The notes under the pieces are model-generated. The model worked only from the letters and a program-made list of their open reading frames with translations. It was not told the DNA's origin and did no database searches. The position numbers were made by a program, and so were the translations under genes. A DNA stretch of 64,000 nt from Rubrivivax sp. (GTDB lineage Bacteria; Pseudomonadota; Gammaproteobacteria; Burkholderiales; Burkholderiaceae_C): positions 1-64,000 of the forward strand of contig JAIYCR010000040.1 in assembly GCA_027487905.1 (NCBI GenBank), written 5' to 3'. Of the stretch, positions 42,301-50,341 are shown in pieces. Within the stretch, counting starts at the first letter, position 1; every line of letters starts with the position of its first letter.

Positions 42301-43218
42301 ATGTCTGCCCCGCACCCTGCGCCCGCCGCTGCCGACGGCGTCCACTCCCTCGCCCGCCTGATCGAGCGGGCCGAGCGCGTGCTCGCCCGTCTGGAGGTCT
42401 TCCTGCCCGGCCCGCTGGCCGCGCCCGACTGGACCGCGTCCACCGCCTTCCGCTACCGCCGACGCGCAAACGGCTCCCCGGTGCTCGAGCCGGTCCGCCA
42501 GGTCGCCCGCATCGGCTTCGACGACCTGGTCGAAGTGGGCCCGCAGAAGGAGCGGCTGCTGCGCAACACCGAGCAGTTCGTGCACGGCCGCCCCGCCAAC
42601 AACGCGCTGCTCACCGGTGCACGCGGCACCGGCAAGAGTTCGCTGGTCAAGGCCTGCCTGACGGCCTATGCGTCCGAGGGCCTGCGCCTCATCGAGGTGG
42701 ACAAGGCCGACCTGGTGGACCTGCCCGACATCGTCGACTGCGTGTCCTCGCGGCCCGAGCGTTTCATCGTCTTCTGCGACGACCTGAGCTTCGACGAGGG
42801 CGAGCCCGGCTACAAGGCCCTGAAGTCCATCCTCGACGGCTCGGTGTCCGCTGCCGGCCACAACCTGCTGGTCTACGCCACCAGCAACCGCCGACACCTG
42901 CTGCCCGAGTACATGAAGGAGAACCTGAGCTACCGCCACACCGAGGACGGCGAGGTCCATCCCGGCGAGGTCGTCGAGGAGAAGATCTCGCTGTCCGAAC
43001 GCTTCGGCCTGTGGGTGAGCTTCTATCCCTTCAGCCAGGATGAATACCTGGCCATCGCCGCGCAGTGGATGCGCTCGCTGGGTGCCACCGACGAGCACAT
43101 CGCCGCGGCCCGCGCAGAATGCCTGGTCTGGGCGCTCGAGCGCGGCTCGCGGTCGGGCCGGGTGGCCTATCAATATGCGCAGGACTGGGCCGGTCGGCGC
43201 AGCGGGGGATCGGCGTGA
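42301..43218 (+). CDS. DUF815 family AAA-type ATP-binding protein
   Basis: 305 residues. Walker A is GARGTGKSS (~104), Walker B-like IVFCDDLSFD (~155), sensor-1 region LLVYATSNRRHLLPEYM. DUF815 proteins are single-domain AAA ATPases of unknown role, conserved in many Proteobacteria. The stop overlaps the mutT start by 4 bases (GTGA), so the two are coupled. Confidence 0.87.
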   Translation: MSAPHPAPAAADGVHSLARLIERAERVLARLEVFLPGPLAAPDWTASTAFRYRRRANGSPVLEPVRQVARIGFDDLVEVGPQKERLLRNTEQFVHGRPANNALLTGARGTGKSSLVKACLTAYASEGLRLIEVDKADLVDLPDIVDCVSSRPERFIVFCDDLSFDEGEPGYKALKSILDGSVSAAGHNLLVYATSNRRHLLPEYMKENLSYRHTEDGEVHPGEVVEEKISLSERFGLWVSFYPFSQDEYLAIAAQWMRSLGATDEHIAAARAECLVWALERGSRSGRVAYQYAQDWAGRRSGGSA

Positions 43219-43685
43219 CGGCGCAGTCCTCCGTCCCGAATGCCGGTCGCACGCCGGTGGACGTGGCCGTGGGCGTGCTCATCGAGCGCGATGCCCAGGG
43301 GCGGGAAGGGCGCTTCCTGATGACCACCCGCCCACCGGGCAAGGTGTACGCCGGCCACTGGGAGTTCCCGGGCGGCAAGCTCGAGTCGGGCGAATCGGTC
43401 GCCGATGCGCTGCGCCGCGAACTGCACGAGGAGATCGGCATCCGCGTGGGCGAGGTCCACCCGTGGCAGGTCGAGTTGATGGACTACCCGCACGCCCGCG
43501 TGCGCCTGCACTTCTGCAAGGTCTTCGACTGGAGCGGTGCCTTCGAGATGCGCGAGGGCCAGGCGATGAGCTGGCAGGACCTTCCCGTGAGCGTCGAGCC
43601 GGTGCTGCCCGGCACGGTGCCGGTGCTGCGGTGGTTCGCCGCCGAGCGCGGGCTGGATGAAACCGCGCTGGAGGCCCGCGCGTGA
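43215..43685 (+). CDS. mutT: MutT-type Nudix hydrolase (8-oxo-dGTP diphosphatase)
   Basis: 156 residues; GTG start overlapping the DUF815 stop. The Nudix box [21 protein letters not shown] is complete (split here: GGKLESGES and [10 protein letters not shown]), and WEFPGG precedes it as in MutT. It removes oxidised dGTP from the nucleotide pool. Its stop overlaps the hisI start (GTGA), an unusual neighbour. Confidence 0.92.
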   Translation: MTAQSSVPNAGRTPVDVAVGVLIERDAQGREGRFLMTTRPPGKVYAGHWEFPGGKLESGESVADALRRELHEEIGIRVGEVHPWQVELMDYPHARVRLHFCKVFDWSGAFEMREGQAMSWQDLPVSVEPVLPGTVPVLRWFAAERGLDETALEARA

Positions 43686-44083
43686 ACGCCCCCCAGAGCT
43701 GGCTCGATGCCGTGCACTTCGACGCGGCCGGCCTCGTCACCGTGATCGCCCAGGAACGGGGCAGCGGGGACGTGCTGATGGTCGCGTGGGCCAACCGCGA
43801 GGCGCTCGCGCTGACCGCCGAACGCCGGCAGGCCGTCTACTGGAGCCGTTCGCGCCAGCGCCTGTGGCACAAGGGCGAGGAGTCCGGCCATGTGCAGGTG
43901 GTGCACGACATCCGCCTGGACTGCGACGGCGACGTCGTGCTGCTCACCGTGGAGCAGCTCGGACACGAGCCAGGCATCGCCTGCCACACCGGTCGCCACG
44001 CCTGCTTCTTCCGCCAGCTGCAGGGCGGGCAGTGGACGGTGGTCGAGCCGGTGCTGAAGGACCCGCAGTCCATCTACCGCTGA
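43682..44083 (+). CDS. hisI: Phosphoribosyl-AMP cyclohydrolase
   Basis: 133 residues; GTG start overlapping mutT. Conserved motifs: [39 protein letters not shown] and the zinc-binding [11 protein letters not shown]. It opens the purine ring in the third step of histidine synthesis. hisE follows 70 bp later. The rest of the his operon is not upstream; mutT and DUF815 take that place. Confidence 0.97.
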   Translation: MNAPQSWLDAVHFDAAGLVTVIAQERGSGDVLMVAWANREALALTAERRQAVYWSRSRQRLWHKGEESGHVQVVHDIRLDCDGDVVLLTVEQLGHEPGIACHTGRHACFFRQLQGGQWTVVEPVLKDPQSIYR

Positions 44084-44153
44084 GCCGAGCCGCGGCACAC
44101 CGAGACCCTCCACCCCCTTTCGAATCACCCAGCCGCCCAGCCGCTGACCTGCC

Positions 44154-44558
44154 ATGTCCGAGACGCCCGCCCGATACGTGTTGCCGAAGAACGAATCCGT
44201 CGACGGGCTCGAGCACCTGGCCGACGTCATCGACTCGCGGCATCCGTCGCGCGGCGGCGATCCGCAGGCGAGCTACGTCGCCCGGCTGCTGGCCAAGGGA
44301 CCGGACGCGGTGCTCAAGAAGATCGGCGAGGAGGCCACCGAGGTGGTGATGGCGGCCAAGGACGTCGAGCATGGCGGCGACCGCGCCCGGCTCGTCGGCG
44401 AGGTGGCCGACCTCTGGTTCCATTCGATGGTGGCCCTGTCCCTGCACGGCCTGCGACCGGCCGACGTGGTGGCCGAGCTGCGCCGTCGCGAAGGCCTGTC
44501 CGGCCTGGACGAGTTCGCATTGCGCAAGGCCGCCGCGCGCGAAGCGGAGAAGTCCTGA
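44154..44558 (+). CDS. hisE: Phosphoribosyl-ATP diphosphatase
   Basis: 134 residues, ATG 44154. MazG-like fold with [16 protein letters not shown] and [13 protein letters not shown], the metal-binding Glu/Asp motifs. It catalyses the second step of histidine synthesis. Together with hisI it performs what HisIE does as one protein in enterobacteria. An N-terminal extension of ~15 residues is present. Confidence 0.96.
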   Translation: MSETPARYVLPKNESVDGLEHLADVIDSRHPSRGGDPQASYVARLLAKGPDAVLKKIGEEATEVVMAAKDVEHGGDRARLVGEVADLWFHSMVALSLHGLRPADVVAELRRREGLSGLDEFALRKAAAREAEKS

Positions 44559-44616
44559 GTTCCCATCCCCCGCGGTGGCGCCCACGCCGGGGCGGCACCC
44601 CAACCGGAGCCCTTGC

Positions 44617-45018
44617 ATGAACGACATCGTCCCCGACCGCCCCCCGGCCGGCAGCCCGGACGCGCAGCGCGAGAGCTCGCTGCGCACCATCGGCCACATC
44701 AGCTATGCGCTGCACGCCATCGTGGCCGTGGGCGCGGTGATGCCGGCCTTCCAGCCGAGCATCCTGCTGCTCATCGCCGCCTTCGTGCTCGACCTGGTGA
44801 AGAAGGACGATGCGATGGGCACCTGGCAGGAGTCGCACTTCCGCTGGCGCATCCGCAGCGTGCTGGCCGCCGCGCTGCTCTACGTGGTCACGATTCCCCT
44901 GTGGCTGCTGTTCGTCCTGCCCGGCTGGATCGCCTGGGGAATCATCTCGATCTGGTTCATCTACCGGGTGGTGCGCGGCTGGCTGGCGCTCAATGACCGC
45001 CGGGCCATGCCCACCTGA
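44617..45018 (+). CDS. Small DUF4870-like membrane protein
   Basis: 133 residues from ATG 44617. Three hydrophobic helices (HISYALHAIVAVGAVMP, ILLLIAAFVLDLV, LLYVVTIPLWLLFVLPGWI) with conserved YRVVRGWLALNDRR at the C-terminus. The type is regularly found between hisE and a HIT gene in Burkholderiales. Function unknown. Confidence 0.83.
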   Translation: MNDIVPDRPPAGSPDAQRESSLRTIGHISYALHAIVAVGAVMPAFQPSILLLIAAFVLDLVKKDDAMGTWQESHFRWRIRSVLAAALLYVVTIPLWLLFVLPGWIAWGIISIWFIYRVVRGWLALNDRRAMPT

Positions 45019-45079
45019 TGCCGGCGAAGCTTCCCCGCCCGGCCTGTGCTTCCTGTCCGCCCACCGACGACGCCCCACG

Positions 45080-45472
45080 ATGACCGACCCCGCCAGCGCC
45101 CCTTCCGCCGCCCCGACCACCCACGCCGCTGACCCCGACTGCATCTTCTGCAAGATCGTGGCCGGGCGGATCCCCAGCCGCAAGGTGCACGAGGACGAGC
45201 ACGTGCTCGCCTTCCACGACATCGCACCCTGGGCGCCGGTTCACTTCCTCATCATCCCCAAGCTGCACATTCCCACGCTCTACGACGCGGCCGATCCGCG
45301 GCACCAGGCGCTGCTGGGTCACATGCTCGGGCTGGCCCCGCGGCTGGCGACGTCGCTCGGCGTGGTCAACGGCTTTCGCTCGCTGATCAACACCGGCCCG
45401 GATGGTCACCAGGAGGTCGGACACCTGCACCTGCATGTGATGGGTGGCCCCCGGCCCTGGGCCCGGGGCTGA
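45080..45472 (+). CDS. hinT: HIT-family nucleotide phosphoramidase (HinT-like)
   Basis: 130 residues; an N-terminal Ala/Pro/Ser leader (~1-18) is followed by CIFCKIVAGRIPS (HIT zinc-type start), FHDIAPWAPVHFLIIPK and the histidine triad HLHLHVMGG. It hydrolyses adenosine phosphoramidates. The position between the hisE block and tatABC is standard for betaproteobacteria. Confidence 0.92.
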   Translation: MTDPASAPSAAPTTHAADPDCIFCKIVAGRIPSRKVHEDEHVLAFHDIAPWAPVHFLIIPKLHIPTLYDAADPRHQALLGHMLGLAPRLATSLGVVNGFRSLINTGPDGHQEVGHLHLHVMGGPRPWARG

Positions 45473-45576
45473 GCCGGGGGCGCCTTCCATGGCCCCCGCG
45501 TGACAGGGCGACGACGGCGCGTTTCCATCCCCTTGCGCAACAGGGACGGCTTGCAGGAGCGGCCGTGACCCTCACC

Positions 45577-45582
45577 TAGAAT
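45577..45582 (+). promoter_or_regulatory. -10-like box before tatA
   Basis: TAGAAT, 28 bases before the tatA start; a TTGCAG at 45551 is the nearest -35-like sequence but with a long 20-base spacing. tatA also has a clear ribosome-binding site (GGAGG). Confidence 0.35.
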
Positions 45583-45609
45583 GATCGGCTCAACTCGCGG
45601 AGGCTCGAC

Positions 45610-45852
45610 ATGGGCTCGTTCAGCATTTGGCATTGGCTCATCGTTCTGTTGGTGGTGGTGCTGATCTTCGGCACCAAGAAACTGAAGAACATCGGCTCGG
45701 ACCTCGGTGGCGCGGTCAAGGGCTTCAAGGACGGCGTGAAAGCCGGCGGCGACAGCGTGGGCGAGACGCCCGCTTCGCCTGCCCAGCAGGTGACCACCGC
45801 CAAGGCGATCGACCCGAACACGGTCGACGTCGAAGCCAAGACGAAGTCCTGA
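45610..45852 (+). CDS. tatA: Twin-arginine translocase subunit TatA
   Basis: 80 residues. N-terminal [29 protein letters not shown]: one transmembrane helix and the FGTKKL hinge, then an amphipathic helix ([13 protein letters not shown]). TatA forms the pore for folded proteins. The first gene of tatABC, which also serves the Rieske protein encoded downstream at 53980. Confidence 0.96.
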   Translation: MGSFSIWHWLIVLLVVVLIFGTKKLKNIGSDLGGAVKGFKDGVKAGGDSVGETPASPAQQVTTAKAIDPNTVDVEAKTKS

Positions 45853-45944
45853 TGCGCCTGCCGCTCGGGACCGAGGGCAAGCCCGGGTTCGAAGGGGCGG
45901 CTGCGCGTCGCAGCCCCGCCGCATCGCGCTGAGGCCCCGCTGCC

Positions 45945-46436
45945 ATGATCGACTTCGGCCTCGACAAGATTGCCCTGATCGGTGCGGTCGCACTGATCGT
46001 CATCGGCCCCGAGAAGCTGCCCAAGGTGGCCCGCACCGTCGGACACCTGCTGGGCAAGGCGCAGCGCTACGTGGCCGACGTCAAGGCCGAGGTCAACCGC
46101 TCCATCGAGCTCGACGAGCTCAAGAAGATGAAGACGCAGTTCGAGGACGCGGCCCGCGGGGTCGAGCAGACCGTCTCGAGCGAACTGTCCCAGGCGCAGT
46201 CCGACCTGAACTCTGCCTGGAACGACGGCAGCGGCACCGCGTCCGACACCGCCGCGCATGCGGGCGTGGATGCGCTGTCCACGCCGGTGCCCAGCTACCG
46301 CAACCCGCGCAAGAACTGGCGGCTCAAGCGCGGGCGCATCCCGAGCTGGTACAAGCAGCAAGCCGGCGTGCGCACCCACGCCCAGTCGGGCGCCGCCCGC
46401 GTGGCCCGACACCGACCCCAGCGACCCCAGCCCTGA
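45945..46436 (+). CDS. tatB: Twin-arginine translocase subunit TatB
   Basis: 163 residues. The TatB start [33 protein letters not shown] with the GPEKLP hinge, then a long charged amphipathic helix ([21 protein letters not shown]) and a basic C-terminus. Part of the TatBC receptor for signal peptides. Its last base is the first base of the tatC ATG. Confidence 0.96.
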   Translation: MIDFGLDKIALIGAVALIVIGPEKLPKVARTVGHLLGKAQRYVADVKAEVNRSIELDELKKMKTQFEDAARGVEQTVSSELSQAQSDLNSAWNDGSGTASDTAAHAGVDALSTPVPSYRNPRKNWRLKRGRIPSWYKQQAGVRTHAQSGAARVARHRPQRPQP

Positions 46437-47239
46437 TGAGCACCCCGGAACCCGCCCGCGACGAGCTCGAGGGCAGCGAGCAGCCCTTCGTGGCCCACCT
46501 CGTCGAGCTGCGCGACCGCCTGATCCGCGCGGTCATCGCCATCCTCATCGGCTTCGGTGTGCTCGCCTTCTACCCGGGCTTCGGCGGCATGTACGACTTC
46601 CTTGCCGCGCCTCTGGTGTCGCACCTGCCCACGGGCGCGACGCTGATCGCCACCAACGTGATCTCCCCCATCCTGGTGCCGCTGAAGATCACGCTGATGG
46701 GCGGCTTCATGCTGGTGCTGCCCTACGTGCTCTACCAGGTCTGGGCCTTCGTCGCCCCGGGTCTGTACATGCACGAGAAGAAGCTGGTGCTGCCGCTGGT
46801 CGTCTCCAGCACCTTGCTCTTCTTCATCGGCGTGGCCTTCTGCTACTTCCTCGTCATCCCGGCGATGAGCAAGTTCATCCAGAGCTTCGCGCCCACGACG
46901 ATCACCGCAGCGCCGGACATCGAGCAGTACTTCGGTTTCGTGCTCAATCTGTTCCTGGTCTTCGGCCTGGCCTTCGAGGTTCCGGTGGCGGTGGTCGTGC
47001 TGGCCCGCGTGGGCATCGTCAGCATCGAGCAGCTCAAGGCCTTCCGGGGCTATTTCATCGTCGCGGCCTTCGTGGTGGCCGCCGTGGTCACGCCGCCCGA
47101 TGTGGTGTCGCAGCTGGCGCTGGCCATTCCGATGTGCGTGCTCTACGAGCTGGGCATCTGGTCCGCGCGCCTGTTCATCCGGCACACCAAGGCGCCGGAT
47201 GCGGACAAGCGCGACGACGCCGCGGCGAGCGGCACCTGA
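46436..47239 (+). CDS. tatC: Twin-arginine translocase subunit TatC
   Basis: 267 residues, six transmembrane helices. Conserved motifs: QPFVAHLVELRDRLIRA at the N-terminus, LYQVWAFVAPGLYMHEKK, and FGLAFEVPVAVVVLARVG. The receptor core for twin-arginine signals. The stop is 10 bp from the convergent DegS-like gene. Confidence 0.97.
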   Translation: MSTPEPARDELEGSEQPFVAHLVELRDRLIRAVIAILIGFGVLAFYPGFGGMYDFLAAPLVSHLPTGATLIATNVISPILVPLKITLMGGFMLVLPYVLYQVWAFVAPGLYMHEKKLVLPLVVSSTLLFFIGVAFCYFLVIPAMSKFIQSFAPTTITAAPDIEQYFGFVLNLFLVFGLAFEVPVAVVVLARVGIVSIEQLKAFRGYFIVAAFVVAAVVTPPDVVSQLALAIPMCVLYELGIWSARLFIRHTKAPDADKRDDAAASGT

Positions 47240-47249
47240 GGCGCGCGGC

Positions 47250-48452
47250 TCACTGCCCGTTGCGGCCGCTGGCCGCGACCGGTGGTGGCCGCTTGCCGAT
47301 CGTCACGTCCACCGACACCGCCTGGTCCTTGCGCTGGACATCGAAGCGCGCCCGCGAGCCCGGTGCGAGCGCGGCCACTGCATTGCGCAGCTGCCGTGCA
47401 TCGGGCGTGGGCCGTTCGGCCACCCGAAGCACCACGTCGCCGGGTCGCAGGCCACCCTGGGCGGCCGGCCCGCCCTGCAGCACGCCGGAGATCAGCGCGC
47501 CCTGCGCGCTGCGCATGCCCAGCGATTCGGCCAGTTCGGGCGTGAAGTCGCGCGGCTCCACGCCCACCCAGCCGCGGCTGACCTCGCCCTGCTCGATCAG
47601 CGCAGCCATCACCTCGCGGGCCAGCCCCACCGGAATGGCGAAGCCGATGCCCTGGTTGCCGCCGCCCGGTCGGTCCGCGTAGATGGCGGTGTTGATGCCC
47701 ACCAGCCGGCCCTGGACGTCCACCAGCGCGCCGCCCGAGTTCCCCGGGTTGATGGCCGCGTCGGTCTGCATGAAGTTGGCGAAGGCGCTGTCGGCCAGGC
47801 CGGTGCGGTTCAGCGCACTGACGATGCCGGAGGTGACGGTGTGGTCCAGGCCGAAGGGGTTGCCGATGGCCAGCACCACGTCGCCAACCCGGGCGCTGTC
47901 GCTGGTGGCCAGCACGATGCTGGGCAGCCTGGGCAGGTCGATCTTCAGCACCGCCAGGTCGGTCTCCGGGTCGGTGCCGACGACGCGGGCCTCGGTGCGC
48001 CGCCCGTCGAGCAGCAGCACCTCAATCTCCGAGGCGCCGGCGATCACGTGGTGGTTGGTCAGCACATGGCCCTGGGCGGAGACGATCACGCCCGAGCCCT
48101 GGCCGACCACCGGCGTGCCGCGGCCATTGCCCTGGCCGAAGAAGTAGCGGAACCACGGGTCGTCGGCGTGGGGGTGCCGCTGCGCCGGGCGGCTCGAGGA
48201 AATGCTGACCACCGCAGGCGCTGCGGCCTGGGCCGCTGCCGCATAGCTCGCCACGACCAGCCCTGCGCCGGCCGGTGCGGACGCCGCCAGGGTCGGCGTG
48301 GGTGACGCCGCTTCGATGATGGAGACGATGTCCGGCCGGGCCAGGGGCTGTGCCGAACCGGGCAGCCAGTCGGGCTTGAGCGTGACCACGACGAAGAGCA
48401 GGGCCAGCGCAACGGTGACGGCCTGCGAGAAAATCAGCCAGAGTCTGCGCAT
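47250..48452 (-). CDS. DegS/DegQ-like membrane-anchored trypsin-type serine protease
   Basis: 400 residues on the minus strand, start ATG 48452 (MRRLWLIFSQAVTV). An N-terminal transmembrane anchor (~5-25) and a linker are followed by the protease domain with His in LTNHHVIAGA, Asp in ETDLAVLKID and Ser in NPGNSGGALVD, and one PDZ domain (~290-375: GALISGVLQGGPAAQGGL). Single-PDZ, anchored architecture fits DegS/AlgW, regulators of envelope stress, more than periplasmic DegP. Its start codon overlaps by two bases an ATG of the divergent NIF3 gene. Confidence 0.9.
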   Translation of the reverse strand: MRRLWLIFSQAVTVALALLFVVVTLKPDWLPGSAQPLARPDIVSIIEAASPTPTLAASAPAGAGLVVASYAAAAQAAAPAVVSISSSRPAQRHPHADDPWFRYFFGQGNGRGTPVVGQGSGVIVSAQGHVLTNHHVIAGASEIEVLLLDGRRTEARVVGTDPETDLAVLKIDLPRLPSIVLATSDSARVGDVVLAIGNPFGLDHTVTSGIVSALNRTGLADSAFANFMQTDAAINPGNSGGALVDVQGRLVGINTAIYADRPGGGNQGIGFAIPVGLAREVMAALIEQGEVSRGWVGVEPRDFTPELAESLGMRSAQGALISGVLQGGPAAQGGLRPGDVVLRVAERPTPDARQLRNAVAALAPGSRARFDVQRKDQAVSVDVTIGKRPPPVAASGRNGQ

Positions 48453-48474
48453 GGAAAAAGGAAAGGGCTGGCTG

Positions 48475-49224
48475 ATGGCGGAACGACGCGAGGTGCAAGC
48501 CTTCCTGGACACGCTGCTGGAGGCTGGCCGGTTCAAGGATTATGGTCCGAACGGTCTGCAGGTCGAGGGCCGCCCGCAGGTGCAGCGCGTGGCCAGTGGC
48601 GTCACCGCCAGCCGCGCCTTCATCGAGGCGGCCATCGACGCGGGCGCGGACACGCTGCTCGTGCACCACGGGCTTTTCTGGCGCGGCCAGGATGGCCGTC
48701 TGGTGGGCTGGCTGCGCGAACGCGTGGCGCTGCTGTGCCGCCACGAGCTGAACCTCTTCGCCTACCACCTGCCGCTGGACGCCCACCCCCGGCTGGGCAA
48801 CAACGCCCAGCTCGGCGCCCGGCTGGGCTGGGCGGCCGACCGCTTCTTTGGCGACCAGGGCCTGGTGGCCAGTGCGGCACTGCCCGATGCGCCGGCCTTG
48901 CCGGCGGTGGTCGCTCGCATCGAGGCGGTCCTGGGCCGCTCGGCGGTGGTGGTGCCCGGTGATGGCCGGGCGCTGCGTCGCATCGCCTGGTGCACCGGTG
49001 GCGCACAGGGCCAGTTCGAAGTCGCCATCGCCGAGGGCGCCGATGCCTTCCTCACCGGCGAGATCTCCGAGCCGCAGGCGCATCTGGCGCGCGAGACCGG
49101 CGTGGCCTTCATCGCCGCCGGCCACCATGCCACCGAGCGCTACGGGGTTCAGGCCCTGGGCTCGCACCTGGCCGAGGCCCTGGGCCTGGAGCACCGATTC
49201 ATCGACATTGCCAACCCTGCGTGA
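48475..49224 (+). CDS. NIF3/YbgI-family protein
   Basis: 249 residues from ATG 48475 (MAERREV); ATG 48451 would overlap the divergent protease start. The family motifs VHHGLFWRGQ and AYHLPLDAHPRLGNN carry the metal-binding His/Asp residues, and AGHHATERYG is near the C-terminus. E. coli YbgI has a similar length. It is called a GTP cyclohydrolase-like or metal-binding hydrolase family; the exact function is open. The stop shares a base with the pdxA ATG (TGATG). Confidence 0.9.
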   Translation: MAERREVQAFLDTLLEAGRFKDYGPNGLQVEGRPQVQRVASGVTASRAFIEAAIDAGADTLLVHHGLFWRGQDGRLVGWLRERVALLCRHELNLFAYHLPLDAHPRLGNNAQLGARLGWAADRFFGDQGLVASAALPDAPALPAVVARIEAVLGRSAVVVPGDGRALRRIAWCTGGAQGQFEVAIAEGADAFLTGEISEPQAHLARETGVAFIAAGHHATERYGVQALGSHLAEALGLEHRFIDIANPA

Positions 49225-50303
49225 TGCCAGCTTCCCACGACCCTTCCATGGCGCCGGCGGCGGCGGCTGGCGCCGCGGGGCCTTCGCACCCGCGCCCGCG
49301 CATCGCGCTGACCCAGGGCGACCCCTGCGGCATCGGCCCGGAGATCATCGTGCGGGCCCTGGGTGCCAGGCCCGACCGGGATGTGTTCATCGTGGGCGAC
49401 GTGGAGGTCCTGCGGCGCGCCGTCCGCCAGGTGGGCCTGCCGATGCCGGTGGCCTGCATCGACGACCCGGCCGAACTGGACAGCCTGCCGCCCGGTGTTC
49501 TGGCGGTGCTGCCGCCGCCCGACCTGCCCGCCGGCCTGGCCGCGCTGCCGATGGGCCAGGTGCGGGCCGAGGCCGGCGCCGCGGCGGCGCGCTGCATCGA
49601 GCATGCGGTGCGTTGGGTCCGGCAGGGCGCGGCCGGCGCCATCACCACCGCGCCACTGAACAAGGCCGCGCTGGCGCTGGCCGGCATCCACTGGCCGGGA
49701 CACACCGAGATGCTGCAGGCCCTGGCCGCCGGCTGCGGCGATCCGCCTGCGGTGCGGATGATGTTGGAAAGCCCCGAGCTGCGCGTGGTGCTGGTGACCA
49801 TCCACCTGTCGCTGCGCCGCGCCATCGACGCGGTGACCACCGAATCGGTGCTGCAGACGCTGCGCATCGCCCACGCGGCCGGTGCCCGCCTGGGCTGGCC
49901 GGGGCGGCGGCTGGCTGTGGCAGGGCTCAACCCCCACGCGGGCGAGGACGGTCTCTTCGGCGACGAGGAAATCCGCATCATCGCGCCGGCCATCCGCCTG
50001 GCCAGGGCCGAGGGCATAGACGCCCACGGCCCCTTCCCGCCGGACACCGTTTTCATGCAGGCGCGCAACGCCCCGGGCCACCCGGGCGCCTTCGACGCGG
50101 TGGTGGCCATGACCCACGACCACGGGCTCATCCCGGTCAAGTACCTGGGTGTGGAGCACGGGGTGAACGTCACGCTGGGCCTGCCCTTCGTGCGCACCAG
50201 CCCCGACCACGGCACGGCGTTCGACATCGCGGGAACCGGCGTTGCGGATGCGTCCAGCCTTCGCCGGGCGCTGGCCGTGGCCCGCTCGGCCCTGGCGGCC
50301 TGA
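49224..50303 (+). CDS. pdxA: 4-hydroxythreonine-4-phosphate dehydrogenase
   Basis: 359 residues, ATG 49224 (49248 is possible). Motifs: ALTQGDPCGIGPEI, TAPLNKAALALAGIHWPGHTEML, a metal-binding His in TIHLSLRRAID, and GLNPHAGEDGLFG. It oxidises 4-phosphohydroxy-L-threonine in pyridoxal phosphate synthesis. It overlaps NIF3 by one base; converges with the DUF1631 gene. In many relatives pdxA is next to ksgA instead. Confidence 0.95.
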   Translation: MPASHDPSMAPAAAAGAAGPSHPRPRIALTQGDPCGIGPEIIVRALGARPDRDVFIVGDVEVLRRAVRQVGLPMPVACIDDPAELDSLPPGVLAVLPPPDLPAGLAALPMGQVRAEAGAAAARCIEHAVRWVRQGAAGAITTAPLNKAALALAGIHWPGHTEMLQALAAGCGDPPAVRMMLESPELRVVLVTIHLSLRRAIDAVTTESVLQTLRIAHAAGARLGWPGRRLAVAGLNPHAGEDGLFGDEEIRIIAPAIRLARAEGIDAHGPFPPDTVFMQARNAPGHPGAFDAVVAMTHDHGLIPVKYLGVEHGVNVTLGLPFVRTSPDHGTAFDIAGTGVADASSLRRALAVARSALAA

Positions 50304-50341
50304 CGTCCTGACGTCCAGGCCACGCCGAACGGGTGAGGGCG

